Source: Siphonodentalium dalli (taxonomy: Eukaryota > Mollusca > Scaphopoda > Gadilida > Siphonodentaliidae). Taken from it: a stretch of 64,000 nucleotides of DNA. The notes under the pieces were generated by a model. That model was not told the origin of the DNA. It saw only the letters and a list, made by a program, of their open reading frames with translations, and did no database searches. Made by a program: the position numbers and the translations under genes. Location of the stretch: the NCBI GenBank assembly GCA_032622095.1, contig CP136066.1, forward strand, positions 41,305,835 to 41,369,834, read 5' to 3'. This document shows positions 1-12,410 of the stretch, one piece after another (position 1 is the stretch's first letter; each line of letters begins with the position of its first letter).

Positions 1-500
1 TTGGAACCTATGTCATAAATCAAATTCATATCAATTACTAATTCATATCACCTTCTGATAATTTGATTGGTTTGTTGACAAAAAGTGTGTTCTGATTGGG
101 TGAATGACAGCCGGGGGCCGAGCCGCATCTCTGACTAAATGCAGGTCAAATTCGTGCGCGTCAAATACACGAATCAACGCGATGCCGAAATTCTCGCAAT
201 TATAATCTTGAAATATATAGTTTTGGACATTGTTATACGATAAATAGAATATGTAATTCGTATTTATCTAATAAACATACGATATAATGTCACAAACTGA
301 GAACAGAATAGCGCACTATATCTTCGCGTGCAAATTATTTCTGCTAGTTCACCAGGTGTAATTGGGCTTCCGGTGCAATGAAGTGACGTCACATTAATCT
401 TTTGCTGCCGATGTCATATAGCTATTTAGTGATTTGTGTGCGTTTTGGACATCATAATCAATTTATAGGTGTCATATGCTAAATATAATATGTAATTCGT
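1..500. other. Non-coding, no gene seen
   Basis: AT-rich sequence with no supported exon. A roughly 60-bp stretch around 220-290 (TTTTGGACAT...ATATGTAATTCGT) recurs in diverged form around 445-505, next to the foldback element. Confidence 0.5.
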
Positions 501-616
501 GTTTCTCTCATATGATATTTATGAAACTCGTCACGATTTTTCAGTTTTCTCTCGCCGGAGGCTCGAGAAAACTGAAAATTCTTAGACTCGTTTCATAAAT
601 ATCATATGAGAGAAAC
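501..616. repeat. Foldback (inverted repeat) element
   Basis: The left arm starting GTTTCTCTCATATGATATT is repeated as its reverse complement ending AATATCATATGAGAGAAAC, meeting at CTCGCCGGAGGCTCGAG near 551-567. The arms are about 57 bp with a few mismatches. It has the form of a hairpin MITE; no transposase and no clear target duplication were seen. Confidence 0.8.
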
Positions 617-655
617 ACTCATTTCATATCCTCTATTTATGTGTTTTGTTATTTA

Positions 656-3600
656 TAAAGTCAGAATACCGAGTTAATAAGTGTCAGAATTCCGAGTTAA
701 AAGACAGAATTCCGAGTTATAAAGTCAAAATTCCGAGGTTAATTAAGTCAGAATTCCGAGTTTATAAAGTCAGAATTCCGAGTTAAAAAGACAGAATTCC
801 GTGTTTATAAAGTCAGAATTCCGAGTTAAAAAGACAGAATTCCTATTTGAAAAGACAGAATTCCGTGTTTATAAAGTCAGAATTCCGAGTTAAAGAGACA
901 GAATTCCTAGTTGAAAAGACAGAATGCCGAGTTTATAAAGTCAGAATTCCGAGTTGAAAAGACAGAATTCCGAGTTTATAAAGTCAGAATTCCGAGTTAA
1001 AAAGAGAGAATTCCGAGTTTATAAAGTCAGAGTTCCGAGGTTATAAAGTCAAAATTCCGAGTTATAAAGTCAGAATTCCGAGTTAAAAAGAGACAATTCC
1101 GAGTTTATAAAGTCAGAATTCCGAGGTTATAAAGTCAAAATTCCGAGTTATAAAGTCAGAATTCCTAGTTGAAAAGACAGAATGCCGAGTTTATAAAGTC
1201 AGAATTCCGAGTTGAAAAGACAGAATTCCGAGTTTATAAAGTCAGAATTCCGAGTTAAAAAGAGAGAATTCCGAGTTTATAAAGTCAGAATTCCGAGGTT
1301 ATAAATTCAAAATTCCGAGTTATAAAGTCAGAATTCCGAGTTAAAAAGACAGAATTCCGTGTTTATAAAGTCAAAATTCCGAGTTTATAAAGTCAAAATT
1401 CCGAGTTTATAAAGTCAGAATTCCGATTTAAAAATACAGAATTCCTAGTTGAAAAGACAGAATTCCGTGTTTATAAAGTCAGAATTCCGAGTTGATAAAG
1501 TCAGAATTCCGAGTTATAAAGTCAGACTTCCGAGTTAAAAAGAGAGAATTCCGAGTTTATAAAGTCAGAATTCCGAGATTATAAAGTCAGAATTCCGAGA
1601 TTATAAAGTCAGAATTCCTAGTTAAAAAGACAGAATTCCGAGTTTATAAAGTCAAAATTCCGAGTTTATAAAGTCAAAATTCCGAGTTATAAAGTCAGAA
1701 TTCCTAGTTAAAAAGACAGAATTCCGAGTTTATAAAGTCAAAATTCCGAGTTTATAAAGTCAAAATTCTGAGTTATAAAGTCAGAATTCCTAGTTGAAAA
1801 GACAGAATGCCGAGTTTATAAAGTCAGAATTCCGAGTTAAAAAGACAGAATTCCTATTTGAAAAGACAGAATTCCGTGTTTATAAAGTCAGAATTCCGAG
1901 TTAAAAAGAGAGAATTCCGAGTTTATAAAGTCAGAATTCCGAGGTTATAAATTCAAAATTCCGAGTTATAAAGTCAGAATTCCGAGTTAAAAAGACAGAA
2001 TTCCTATTTGAAAAGACAGAATTCCATGTTTATAAAGTCAGAATTCCGAGTTTATAAAGTCAGAATTCCGAGTTAAAAAGACAGAATTCCTATTTGAAAA
2101 GACAGAATTCCGTGTTTATAAAGTCAGAATTCCGAGTTAAAAAGACAGAATTCCGAGTTTATAAAGTCAAAATTCCGAGTTTATAAAGTCAAAATTCCGA
2201 GTTATAAAGTCAGAATTCCTAGTTGAAAAGACAGAATGCCGAGTTTATAAAGTCAGAATTCCGAGTTAAAAAGACAGAATTCCTATTTGAAAAGACAGAA
2301 TTCCGTGTTTATAAAGTCAGAATTCCGAGTTAAAAAGAGAGAATTCCGAGTTTATAAAGTCAGAATTCCGAGTTGATAAAGTCAGAATTCCGAGTTATAA
2401 AGTCAGACTTCCGAGTTAAAAAGAGAGAATTCCGAGTTTATAAAGTCAGAATTCCGAGATTATAAAGTCAGAATTCCGAGATTATAAAGTCAGAATTCCG
2501 AGTTAAAAAGACAGAATTCCGAGTTATAAAGTCAAAATTCCGAGTTTATAAAGTCAAAATTCCGAGTTTATAAAGTCAAAATTCCGAGTTATAAAGTCAG
2601 AATTCTGAGTTAAAAAGACAAAATTTCCGAGTAATAAAGTGAAAATTCCAAGTTTATAAAGTCAAAATTCCGAGTTATAAAGTCATAATTCTGAGTTAAA
2701 AAGATTCCAAGTTGAAAAGACAGAATTCCGAGTTATAAAGTCAAAATTCCGAGTTATAAAGTCAGAATTCTGAGTTAAAAAGACAGAATTCCGAGTAATA
2801 AAGTGAAAATTCCAAGTTTATAAAGTCAAAATTCCGAGTTTATAAAGTCAAAATTCCGAGTTTATAAAGTCAGAATTCCGAGTTAAAAGACAGAATTTCG
2901 AGTTAAAAGTCAGAATTCCGAGTTAAAAAGACAGAATTCCGAGTTATAAAGTCAAAATTCCGAGGTAAATAAAGTCAGAATTCCGAGTTAAAAAGACAGA
3001 ATTCCGTGTTTATAAAGTCAGAATTCCTAGTTGAAAAGACAGAATTCCGTGTTTATAAAGTCAGAATTCCGAGTTAAAAAGAGAGAATTCCGAGTTTATA
3101 AAGTCAGAATTCCGAGATTATAAAGTCAGAATTCCGAGATTATAAAGTCAGAATTCCGAGTTAAAAAGACAGAATTCCGAGTTTATAAAGTCAAAATTCC
3201 GAGTTTATAAAGTCAAAATTCCGAGTTATAAAGTCAGAATTCTGAGTTAAAAAGACAGAATTTCCGAGTAATAAAGTGAAAATTCCAAGTTTATAAAGTC
3301 AAAATTCCGAGTTATAAAGTCATAATTCTGAGTTAAAAAGATTCCAAGTTGAAAAGACAGAATTCCGAGTTATAAAGTCAAAATTCCGAGTTATAAAGTC
3401 AGAATTCTGAGTTAAAAAGACAGAATTCCGAGTAATAAAGTGAAAATTCCAAGTTTATAAAGTCAAAATTCCGAGTTTATAAAGTCAAAATTCCGAGTTT
3501 ATAAAGTCAGAATTCCGAGTTAAAAGACAGAATTTCGAGTTAAAAGTCAGAATTCCGAGTTAAAAAGACAGAATTCCGAGTTATAAAGTCAAAATTCCGA

Positions 3601-4624
3601 GGTAAATAAAGTCAGAATTCCGAGTTAAAAAGACAGAATTCCGTGTTTATAAAGTCAGAATTCCTAGTTGAAAAGACAGAATTCCGTGTTTATAAAGTCA
3701 GAATTCCGAGTTAAAAAGAGAGAATTCCGAGTTTATAAAGTCAGAATTCCGAGATTATAAAGTCAGAATTCCGAGTTAAAAAGACAGAATTCCGAGTTAA
3801 AAAGACAGAATTCCGAGTTTATAAAGTCAAAATTCCGAGTTTATAAAGTCAAAATTCCGAGTTATAAAGTCAGAATTCTGAGTTAAAAAGACAGAATTCC
3901 GAGTAATAAAGTGAAAATTCCAAGTTTATAAAGTCAAAATTCCGAGTTATAAAGTCATAATTCTGAGTTAAAAAGATTCCAAGTTGAAAAGACAGAATTC
4001 CGAGTTATAAAGTCAAAATTCCGAGTTTATAAAGTCAAAATTCCGAGTTATAAAGTCAGAATTCTGAGTTAAAAAGATTCCAAGTTGAAAAGACAGAATT
4101 CCGAGTTATAAAGTCAAAATTCCGAGTTTATAAAGTCAAAATTCCGAGTTATAAAGTCATAATTCTGAGTTAAAAAGACAGAATTCCGAGTAATAAAGTG
4201 AAAATTCCAAGTTTATAAAGTCAAAATTCCGAGTTATAAAGTCATAATTCTGAGTTAAAAAGATTCCAAGTTGAAAAGACAGAATTCCGAGTTATAAAGT
4301 CAAAATTCCGAGTTTATAAAGTCAAAATTCCGAGTTATAAAGTCAGAATTCTGAGTTAAAAAGATTCCAAGTTGAAAAGACAGAATTCCGAGTTATAAAG
4401 TCAAAATTCCGAGTTTATAAAGTCAAAATTCCGAGTTATAAAGTCAGAATTCTGAGTTAAAAAGATTCCAAGTTGAAAAGACAGAATTCCGTGTTTATAA
4501 AGTCAGAATTCCGAGTTAAAAAGACAGAATTCCGTGTTTATAAAGTCAAAATTCCTAGTTGAAAAGACAGAATTCCGTTTTTATAAAGTCAGAATTCCGA
4601 GTTATAAAGACAGAAAATTCCAAG
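656..4624. repeat. 4 kb minisatellite, 20-22 bp unit
   Basis: Tandem variants of AAGTCAGAATTCCGAGTTAT and AAGACAGAATTCCGAGTTAA, about 190 units, many with an EcoRI site (GAATTC). Units differ by small changes, and groups of units recur as higher-order blocks: the marker AAAGATTCCAAGTTGAAAAG recurs at about 2701, 3338 and 3973 (636-bp period), then at 101-bp and 186-bp spacing to about 4465. Non-coding. Confidence 0.95.
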
Positions 4625-5640
4625 TTGTGATGTCACGAATTATTATCTAGTACGACGTTGTTGTTTTTGAATTTTGCGACCACTTTTGTTGCACAGTAGG
4701 TTGGTGGGCTTAAAGCATTAATGTCGTAATAGAAATATCTTGTAACTGTGTCTTTTGATTACTGGTATTGTAAATGAGAATTATGAATATTGAATTACAA
4801 AGTTCATTCGTAGCGGTAGTTTACCTTTTATTGAGAAAATAAGACATCTTAAATAACGACACTATAGTAACTACAGTCTACACCCATCGGGGCGAGTGAA
4901 AAGTGATCGAAATTCCAGATGTGAAATAATAAGAATGTCATCACGAATTCACCTTTCTACTGTGCGAAGGTGGGCCTTTAATGTACATCACTTGGTACTG
5001 TGCGAAACGAAATAATATATATTTAATATGGAATTAATTGTTATCATAAGACTACATAGTACATACATGAATGTGATAATCCATAAATATCATAAAGTTT
5101 TCTGGAATCGAAAGAAAACATATAATTGTGAACAAAGCAGAAGATACATTCGTGCAGGTTCAGGCGAACTCGGTCAATGCGGAAAGTTACACGATGAGGT
5201 TGTTCGTCGATTTTCGTTAAAATAGACACGACACTTTACGAATGAAATGAACAGCTATGAAATGGACACGCTTCTCCATATAGTATCTCAGTCCCAGCGC
5301 TCACCCAGCGTCAAGAAAATAAATAGACAGGTTGAATTCATTAAACAAATTCCCGCTCCCATCTCGACAAGATATATTGTCACTTTGATGTTGGTAGTTT
5401 ATACCATGTATAGTCTAGCTGTCAATCAAGACTACGCGGAAGTTCGATTTTCTTAATTTTGCTCTAATTACTTTTACCCAGGAAATATAGGCTTATGTAA
5501 ATTTTATTTGAAGGGAATACCAGGGAATCTATAAACAGATGTTGATAAATAAAAAAAAAAAACGAACAAAAAAGCCACAGCTACCCTCATGTGAGTGGTT
5601 TTGCCTTGGTTCGTTAATTACGCTAGCGTATGATCATATT
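4625..5640. other. Non-coding, no gene seen
   Basis: Short open frames of 60-69 codons exist at 5028-5225 and 5247-5456, but they show no domain, signal peptide or splice context that I recognise, and I treat them as chance. Confidence 0.5.
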
Positions 5641-5644
5641 AGCT

Positions 5645-6560
5645 TTGTTGGTTCTTGGAAACCGACCATAATAAAAATATCCATTTCTGTAATCTGAGTG
5701 CATACATGGAAAGCCTTTATATGTATCGACATTAAAATACAATATGTTAAAAACATATGTTAATAATGGCTGTGTTGGTTCTTGGAAACCGACCATAATA
5801 AAAATATCCATTTCTGTAATCTGAGTGCATACACGGAAAGCCAGTATATGTATCAACATTAAAATACAAATATGTTAAAAAAATATGTTAATAGTGACTG
5901 TGTTGGTTCTTGGAAATCGACCATAATAAAAACATCCATTCCTGTAATCTGAATGCATCCAGGAAAAGCCATTATGTGCATGTATAAAACAATACAAAAC
6001 AAATATTTAAAAATTATTATTTGAATAACGTCTGTTGTTATAAACCGACCGTAATCAAAATTTCTATTACTGTCGTTATGTGAATACCAGCGCAGCCATT
6101 ATTAAACAATCTTTTAAATACGAGCAGACACTGATTTCCCCCCCCCCCCCCAAAATTAGCCAAACACCACGAAAATGACAACTTTCGAAAAAAATAACAG
6201 TACTTCTATTCTTTTTTTCTTTACATAATCAACTTGCCCCATTAGCATCATAGCACATTAGCAGGATCACATAAACAGCGCTGGATACATGACTTGCTTA
6301 TTTTACAGATATGTATATTACCACAGCAAGCTCTCTCGCCGTTCTCACACTGACTCTGACGACATCATTCATCGTTATCCAATTAAGAAGGTTAGTGGCT
6401 TTAATAATGGTTGTATTGATTGTTGGAAATCGACCATAATAAAAATATCCATTCCTGAAATCTGAATGCATCAAGGAAAACCATGTTGTATAAACGTTAA
6501 CATACAGATATGTTTAAACATATTTTAATAATGGCTGTGTTGATTGTTGGAAACCGACAT
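5645..6560. repeat. Degenerate tandem repeat, ~128-bp unit, about six copies
   Basis: The marker TGTTGGTTCTTGGAAACCGA followed by CCATAATAAAAATATCCAT recurs at about 5645, 5773, 5901 and 6031, and in weaker form near 6420 and 6540. A reverse-complement fragment lies at about 6715-6787 (CACTCAGATTACAGAAATGG). A 14-base C run sits at 6138-6151. Confidence 0.8.
6090..6290. repeat. Dispersed repeat, related copy at 42600-42800
   Basis: The order GCAGCCATTATT, AATGACAACTTT, AAAATAACAGTACTT, then AGCAGGATCACA is matched with substitutions at 42600-42800. Low-copy mobile debris of unknown class. Confidence 0.45.
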
Positions 6561-6611
6561 TTTAAACACCACGAAAATGACAACTTTAGCTTAGACAGCG
6601 TGTGCAAGTTT

Positions 6612-6900
6612 TTTGGTGGCATGTCTACTTGAGATTTTAATTTAAGGTAGACCCACATCCCATGTTTTTAAATATTTTTTTTAAAGTAACATGGATATAT
6701 TTTTGAAACAAATTTGTATTTTAACGTTTATACATATAATGGCTTTTTCTGTATATGCACTCAGATTACAGAAATGGATATATGTCACTGGTATATTCGA
6801 CTTATATTTATGCAATTAAGAAGGTTGGTGGCTTGTCTACTTGAGATTTTAATTAAGTTAGACACCTGTTCCGTGTTTTTGAAGTAATTTTTTTTAACAG
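6612..6900. repeat. Two-copy direct repeat
   Basis: GTCTACTTGAGATTTTAATT followed by a GTAGACCC/GTTAGACAC segment and a T-rich stretch occurs at about 6622-6690 and again at about 6836-6900. Non-coding. Confidence 0.6.
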
Positions 6901-7146
6901 AAATCCTTGAATTATGGCAACATGAAATTTTCGCATTTACACATATCAGAAATAACGATGAAAACATTTCTCATCAAAACTTTGTTTGACAAATTCAAAA
7001 ACATGATCTTGAATCATAACAATGTCGAGCAGTAGTTAACAGAATGCATATACATGTATATATGTACCCAAGTGATATGTGTTTGAAAAGTTCACCAGTC
7101 GGAATGCATTGCCAGTGTCACCATTCGTCTGCCAGCGATTCAACTA

Positions 7147-7320
7147 CAGTAATGCCCTAAGTAATCAACTCCTTAAACACAGCAGAATTATGGGTAACTT
7201 TTCAGAATTTAGTCGGAGAGCTTTCCGATGAATATCAACAAGCAATATTTCCGACTAAATCCTGAAAAGTTACCCATAATTCTGCTGTGTTTAAGGAGTC
7301 GATTACTTAGGGCATTACTG
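7147..7320. mobile_element. Hairpin MITE, Tc1/mariner-like ends, copy 1
   Basis: TA-flanked element with near-perfect inverted arms of about 75-80 bp: left end CAGTAATGCCCTAAGTAATC, right end GATTACTTAGGGCATTACTG, with TA at 7145-7146 and 7321-7322. TA target sites and CAGT termini suit the Tc1/mariner superfamily. No transposase. Two relatives in this window are at 40289-40380 and 62902-63159. Confidence 0.85.
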
Positions 7321-8660
7321 TAGGTGTAGTCGGCTTCCCCCGTGACGTTCATGCTCAATGTTGATATAACATTAACGTATCGTCTACGTTTCCTGCGACT
7401 TAAACCAACCTGTGACATCAGTTATTTTAGATACTGGTTTATGACGAAGATTTGTTTCATTACTCTCCTATAGCAAAGTTTACGCCCAGACCATTGGGCG
7501 GAATTGTCCGTCAATTGCGATGCGATTTAATGTGGTCATGGGTTTTGACCGCGATACAAAATTATCAAAAAGGGTTCAGTCAGTTTGTTTAATTTTTCTC
7601 TCTGTCAAAATCCCATAACTACATTGCGTCCGCCGTTTATTTATTAAGTGATCCAACCAAAATGGAATCATAATTTTATGAATGCACCTGTACACTGTGT
7701 GTAAAATCTAATTACATGGCTCTTATTGATAAGAACTTACATAATATTAACGATAATAGCGACGATTTGTAAGAGTATTTTCAAAAACATTATTTTACTG
7801 CCATGTTTTCCATACAACACACGATGAAATTTAGAAACGTTTCCTTGGCCGTGCTTCTGTTCGATTGTTTCCCCCGAGCAGGTAATACTAAATACGGTAA
7901 CGTGACACCGGCTTCGATTGATCCGACGATGGTATCCTGTTTTATATCAAGCTTTATGACTTACCTACTATATACCATTTCGGATCTGTGTACACAATAG
8001 CTGTTGTATATAACAATGTTCTCCCATTCTCATTGTATATATGTTGTGTCTCAATACTAATGAATCTGTACAATATGAGTATTAAGAGAATAAACTAATT
8101 AATTAATTAATATTTATACATTGTAATTACATCAGCCACTGCACATCACTGCTAAATTAAAATATGTCTAACCTGAACCCACATGCGTGATCAAAAGCGG
8201 CGCATCAAACGGCATGGAGTTATATTCCATTTTTATAAATCATGTAGTGTTATGGTGTTTTGTGTCGGCTGCTAGCCGGAACTCCACATGCTATTGTAAA
8301 TAGTGTGTATATATATATTGTAAATACATTATCTCTGAACCTATGTATACTCTTTAGGTGATGAGAATAACATTTGAATTTGAAATATTTATTGTTTTAA
8401 ATTTACCACATGGCAGGGATTGTGTGCATGCAATTAGAAAAAGTTGTAATTGTCAAATATTATCAAAGTCAGCAGTGAACATATAGTAGTTTAACGTAAG
8501 TAACTGGTATATTCGACTTCTATTTATCTAAGTGCATGTACATTCACACGCTGGCAAATCTGAAGGCACTTTGTTATAGGATGCACGGGTGTGAGGAATA
8601 CACTACGTATCAAATAATCACACCTGGTACTTTACTAAACGCACAGTAAGGCAAAAAGAG
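7321..8660. other. Non-coding; possible signal-peptide-like exon not supported
   Basis: A short frame from 7803 contains MKFRNVSLAVLLFDCFPRA followed by CAG|GTAATA at 7882, which could be a first exon with a weak signal peptide, but nothing links it to the cyclase gene. The rest is AT-rich with (ATTA)n near 8096-8112. Confidence 0.25.
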
Positions 8661-8666
8661 TCAGGT

Positions 8667-9741
8667 TACTATGAATCGGGCGGCTGGTTACTATGAATCG
8701 GGCGGCTGGTTACTATGAATCGGGCGGCTGGTTACTATGAATCGGGCGGCTGGTTACTACGGATCGGGCGGGCGGCTGGTTACTACGGCTCGGGCGGCTG
8801 GTTACTATGAATCGGGCGGCTGGTTACTACGGATCGGGCGGCTGGTTACTATCGGGCGGCTGGTTACTACGGATCGGGCGGCTGGTTACTATGAATCGAG
8901 CGGCTGGTTACTACGGATCGGGCGGCTGGTTACTATGAATCGGGAGGCTGGTTACTACGAATCGGGCGGCTGGTTACTACGAATCCGGTGTCAGTAAAAA
9001 CTGTTTACCGCAGCTTAAAGGGTCATGTTACTACGAATCGGGCGGCTGGTTACTATGAATCGGGCGGCTGGTTACTATGAATCGGGCGGCTGGTTACTAC
9101 GGATCGGGCGGCTGGTTACTACGGATCGGGCGGCTGGTTACTATGAATCGGGCGGCTGGTTACTATGAATCGGGCGGCTGGTTACTACGAATCGGGCGGC
9201 TGGTTACTATGATTCGGGCGGCTGGTTACTACGAATCGGGCGGCTGGTTACTATGAATCGGGCGGCTGGTTATTATGCATCGGGCGGCTGGTTACTACTA
9301 ATTGGGCAGCTGGTTACTATGAATCGGGCGACTGTTTACTATGAATCGGGCGGCTGGTTACTACGAATCGGGCGGCTGGTTACTACGAATCCGGTGTCAG
9401 TAAAAACTGTTTACCGCAGCTTAAAGGGTCACGTTACTACGAATCGGGCGGCTGGTTACTATGAATCGGGCGGCTGGTTACTATGAATCGGGCGGCTGGT
9501 TACTATGAATCGGGCGGCTGGTTATTACTAATCGGGCGGCTGGTTACTACGAATCGGGCGGCTGGTTACTATGCATCGGGCGGCTGGTTACTACCAATTG
9601 GGCAGCTGCTTACTACAAATCGGTCGGCTGGTTACTACGAATCGGGCTGCTGGTTTTTATGAATCGGGCGGCTGGTTACTACGAATCGGGCGGCTGGTTA
9701 CTACGAATCGGGCGGCTGGTTACTACGAATCGGGCGGCTGG
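8667..9741. repeat. Minisatellite, 22-bp unit
   Basis: About 45-50 units of GGTTACTATGAATCGGGCGG plus CT, alternating TATGAAT, TACGAAT and TACGGAT versions. A unique insert (GTGTCAGTAAAAACTGTTTA...AAAGGGTCA) occurs at about 8988 and 9393, 405 bp apart, showing block duplication. The unit has no stop in several frames, so the short reading frames here are by-products. Confidence 0.95.
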
Positions 9742-10280
9742 TTCAATTGTGGCAAGGACGAGGCTATGCGCGACATTTGGCAACACCTCTTTTAAGTTTC
9801 TACTTTGCGGAAGTAAAAGTACATTTCAATAGATTTTTGTTTTAAAGTTAATACGAATGCTTAATGAATGAACATTGCTATCTAAGTTGTCAGCTGCCAT
9901 TGTTTTGTGACACTCATGTCTGTTTATGGACGGGCACTCAATTTTTCTTATATAAATAGACTGATTCCTGGTCCAAATCTGAGAAAATCTGAAAATAGTA
10001 AACTGATCTGTCAGCAACTGTAAGGTATATATGTAATTCCTTAAATTATTCTCTAAATTACATTTGCATGCCAGAAATTTAATCTTCAAATATCGGAATA
10101 AAATCAATCCTGCAATTACTTGCGACTTTCATCGCGCTAATAAACGATAACAAAATTGAAAACACCTATTCTGTAATACAAACATTACCACTCAAAAATG
10201 TACAATACATAATCACATGTGAAGAATGTTATATAAGAAATGACTAGAAGGTCGATAGGGGAGGGATTCACTCGAACTTG
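9742..10280. other. Non-coding, no gene seen
   Basis: The array edge runs into a short frame coding NCGKDEAMRDIWQHLF and a stop at about 9793. It slightly resembles cyclase ectodomain segments, but there is no splice evidence and I do not call it. Confidence 0.4.
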
Positions 10281-11022
10281 GTTTAATAATTACCCTGCAT
10301 GCCGATCAAAACCAGCGACCACAATCGATCTTTGTTTAATAATTACCCTGCATGCCGGTCAAAACCAGCGACCACAATCGATCTTTGTTTAATAATTACC
10401 CAGCATGCCGATCAAAACCAGCGACCACAATCGATCTTTGTTTAATAATTACCCTGCATGCCGATCAAAACCAGCGACCACAATCGATCTTTGTTTAATA
10501 ATTACCCTGCATGCCGATCAAAACCAGCGACCCCAATCGATCTTTGTTTAATAATTACCCTGCATGCCGATCAAAACCAGCGACCACAATCGATCTTGGT
10601 TTAATAATTACCCTGCATGCCGGTCAAAACCAGCGACCACAATCGATCTTTGTTTAATAATTACCCTGCATGCCGGTCAAAACCAGGGACCACAATCGAT
10701 CTTTGTTTAATAATTACCCTGCATGCCGATCAAAACCAGCGACCACAATCGATCTTTGTTTAATAATTACCCTGCATGCCGATCAAAACCAGCGACCACA
10801 ATCGATCTTTGTTTAATAATTAGCCTGCATGCCGGTCAAAACCAGCGACGACAATCGATCTTTGTTTAATAATTAGCCTGCATGCCGGTCAAAACCAGCG
10901 ACCACAATCGATCTTTGTTTAATAATTACCCTGCATGCCGATCAAAACCAGGGACCCCAATCGATCTTTGTTTAATAATTACCCTGCATGCCGATCAAAA
11001 CCAGGGACCCCAATCGATCTTC
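10281..11022. repeat. Minisatellite, 53-bp unit, ~14 copies
   Basis: Units of TTTAATAATTACCCTGCATG followed by CCGATCAAAACCAGCGACCA and CAATCGATCTTTG, well conserved, with period 53 measured between 10335 and 10388. Differences are single bases (CCGATC/CCGGTC, TACCC/TAGCC). Non-coding. Confidence 0.95.
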
Positions 11023-11599
11023 CAGTCATTCATTGTGCTCAACTTTTCAAAACTACCAAAACAATTGTAATTGACATATTGTTCAAATTCCAACACAATC
11101 TCCCAATAATAGCACACAGTGAGCGCGTGCACATAGTTGGCTTGACACGGCGTAAATGGTTCGTCGCTGAAGTTATTGCTTGATAAACCTTGGATATGTT
11201 CGTCTGAACCGTATGGTGAGTTTTACCTATTCCTACCGGCGCTATTATTGTGTGAATGTAGAGGGTGCGTGTTACAGTAATCTGTCAATTGTGCTAGCTG
11301 TGTGTAAGTAGCCTACTATAAGAGCTACTGGCCTGACGTGTTGCGGTCTTATACCAATTCGATAGCGAATGGTACTTAATCGGAGTTGACCTTTAGATAG
11401 CGATTTATATTAAAATGCAGTAACAGCTAGGTGACTCGCGACGTTATATCGAATTGAGGTTAGGATTCTTGACTATCCTCCCCCAAGCGCACCCACATAA
11501 TAACATATTTTGACGTATGTGCGATCACTTGTTGATAACTTGTGGTGTTGTAAATTCTTTCATACAAAGCTCCGTTATTTAGCCAAAGTATACGTTTTA
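11023..11599. other. Non-coding, no gene seen
   Basis: Single-copy-looking AT-rich sequence without a recognisable exon or repeat. Confidence 0.5.
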
Positions 11600-11770
11600 T
11601 ATAGAGGATATCCACACTTTTTCAGTGGATATGGGTTATAATTTATGACAAAACATTGAATTTCCACGAGTGGCTTTAGCCACGAGTGGAAATTCAAATG
11701 TTTTGTCACCACGAATGAGATTTAACCCATATTCACAGAACAAGTGTGGATATTCTGTTCATTATATACT
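11600..11770. repeat. Foldback (inverted repeat) element
   Basis: The arms pair GATATCCACACT and GTGGATATGGGTTATAATTT with ATTTAACCCATATTCAC and AGTGTGGATATT. The centre is CCACGAGTGGCTTTAGCCAC near 11663-11685. Imperfect 75-80 bp arms, hairpin MITE form. Confidence 0.8.
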
Positions 11771-11975
11771 TTAGTTACTTGCCTATGACCCCAATGAATG
11801 TCAATACATAAGAAATTTCAAGCTGACACATTGCGCCCAAAACATAGTCCCATATTTAAAACACTCAAAAAGTATAGATTTTGTATTTATTATATATTTT
11901 CGTTACTTGCCGGTGGCCCCCAATGAATGTCAGTACATCATAAATTTCATGTTGACACATTACGCCCAAAAACAA
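11762..11975. repeat. Two-copy direct repeat, 128 bp apart
   Basis: GTTACTTGCCTATGACCCCA, AATGAATGTCAATACAT and GACACATTGCGCCCAAAA at about 11774-11841 recur in diverged form at about 11903-11970. Confidence 0.75.
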
Positions 11976-12057
11976 AACACATAATAATGAAGCAAAGTAG
12001 ATATAAAAAGAGAATCAGAAAAAAGACATCAATCATAATGGAACTGGTAATAATACC

Positions 12058-12079
12058 AGTGAGATATCGATATCTCACT
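12058..12079. repeat. Perfect 22-bp palindrome
   Basis: AGTGAGATATC followed by its exact complement GATATCTCACT. It is followed by a related partial palindrome to about 12106. No function is evident. Confidence 0.7.
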
Positions 12080-12325
12080 AGTGGGATATCACTTATATCT
12101 CACTGCTAAAACCTTATAATTCATGGGCAAGTATATAATAAATGGAGTTATCATCCTTCCGATTAACTGAGGATACTCATTTCAAAAAATAATCCTAACC
12201 CCGCTTGGTACGTGTTACTGCGATTGAATATCAATCGCTATATAATCGTGAACCCCGATTAAGTATATCCAAAAACATGAGCGTATTATACACTACATCT
12301 ATGAACTGGACTTTCTATTCCGAAG

Positions 12326-12410
12326 GAAGAAGCGCACGGAGAGAGAGCTGCACGAAGGAATGATCTGGAAGATAACACCCACAGACATACAACCTATGTC
12401 TAAACACCAG
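12326..12410 (+). CDS. Guanylate cyclase exon 1 of window: juxtamembrane segment
   Basis: The frame ending at 12410 reads KKRTERELHEGMIWKI and then TPTDIQPMSKHQ. A basic stretch, an EL pair, then W-K-I and an acidic-I-Q motif is the usual layout just inside the membrane of receptor guanylate cyclases, before the kinase homology domain. The donor is CAG|GTAAGA at 12411, phase 0, which fits the phase-0 start of the next exon. The 5' edge is uncertain. I chose the AG at 12324-12325 because a pyrimidine-rich stretch and a TGAAC branch-like site precede it, but the frame is open further upstream (FLFRR is encoded there) and a start nearer 12282 is possible. No transmembrane helix is visible. The 3' end of this exon is the founder sequence of the 39-bp array that follows. 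Confidence 0.8.

Noticed and set aside
656-4624. CRISPR-like regular repeats
   Set aside because: There are no unique spacers between repeats and the genome is clearly eukaryotic; it is a minisatellite.
9742-9793. Possible ectodomain exon (NCGKDEAMRDIWQHLF)
   Set aside because: Slight resemblance to cyclase ectodomain segments, but it is too short, ends in a stop and has no acceptor or donor.
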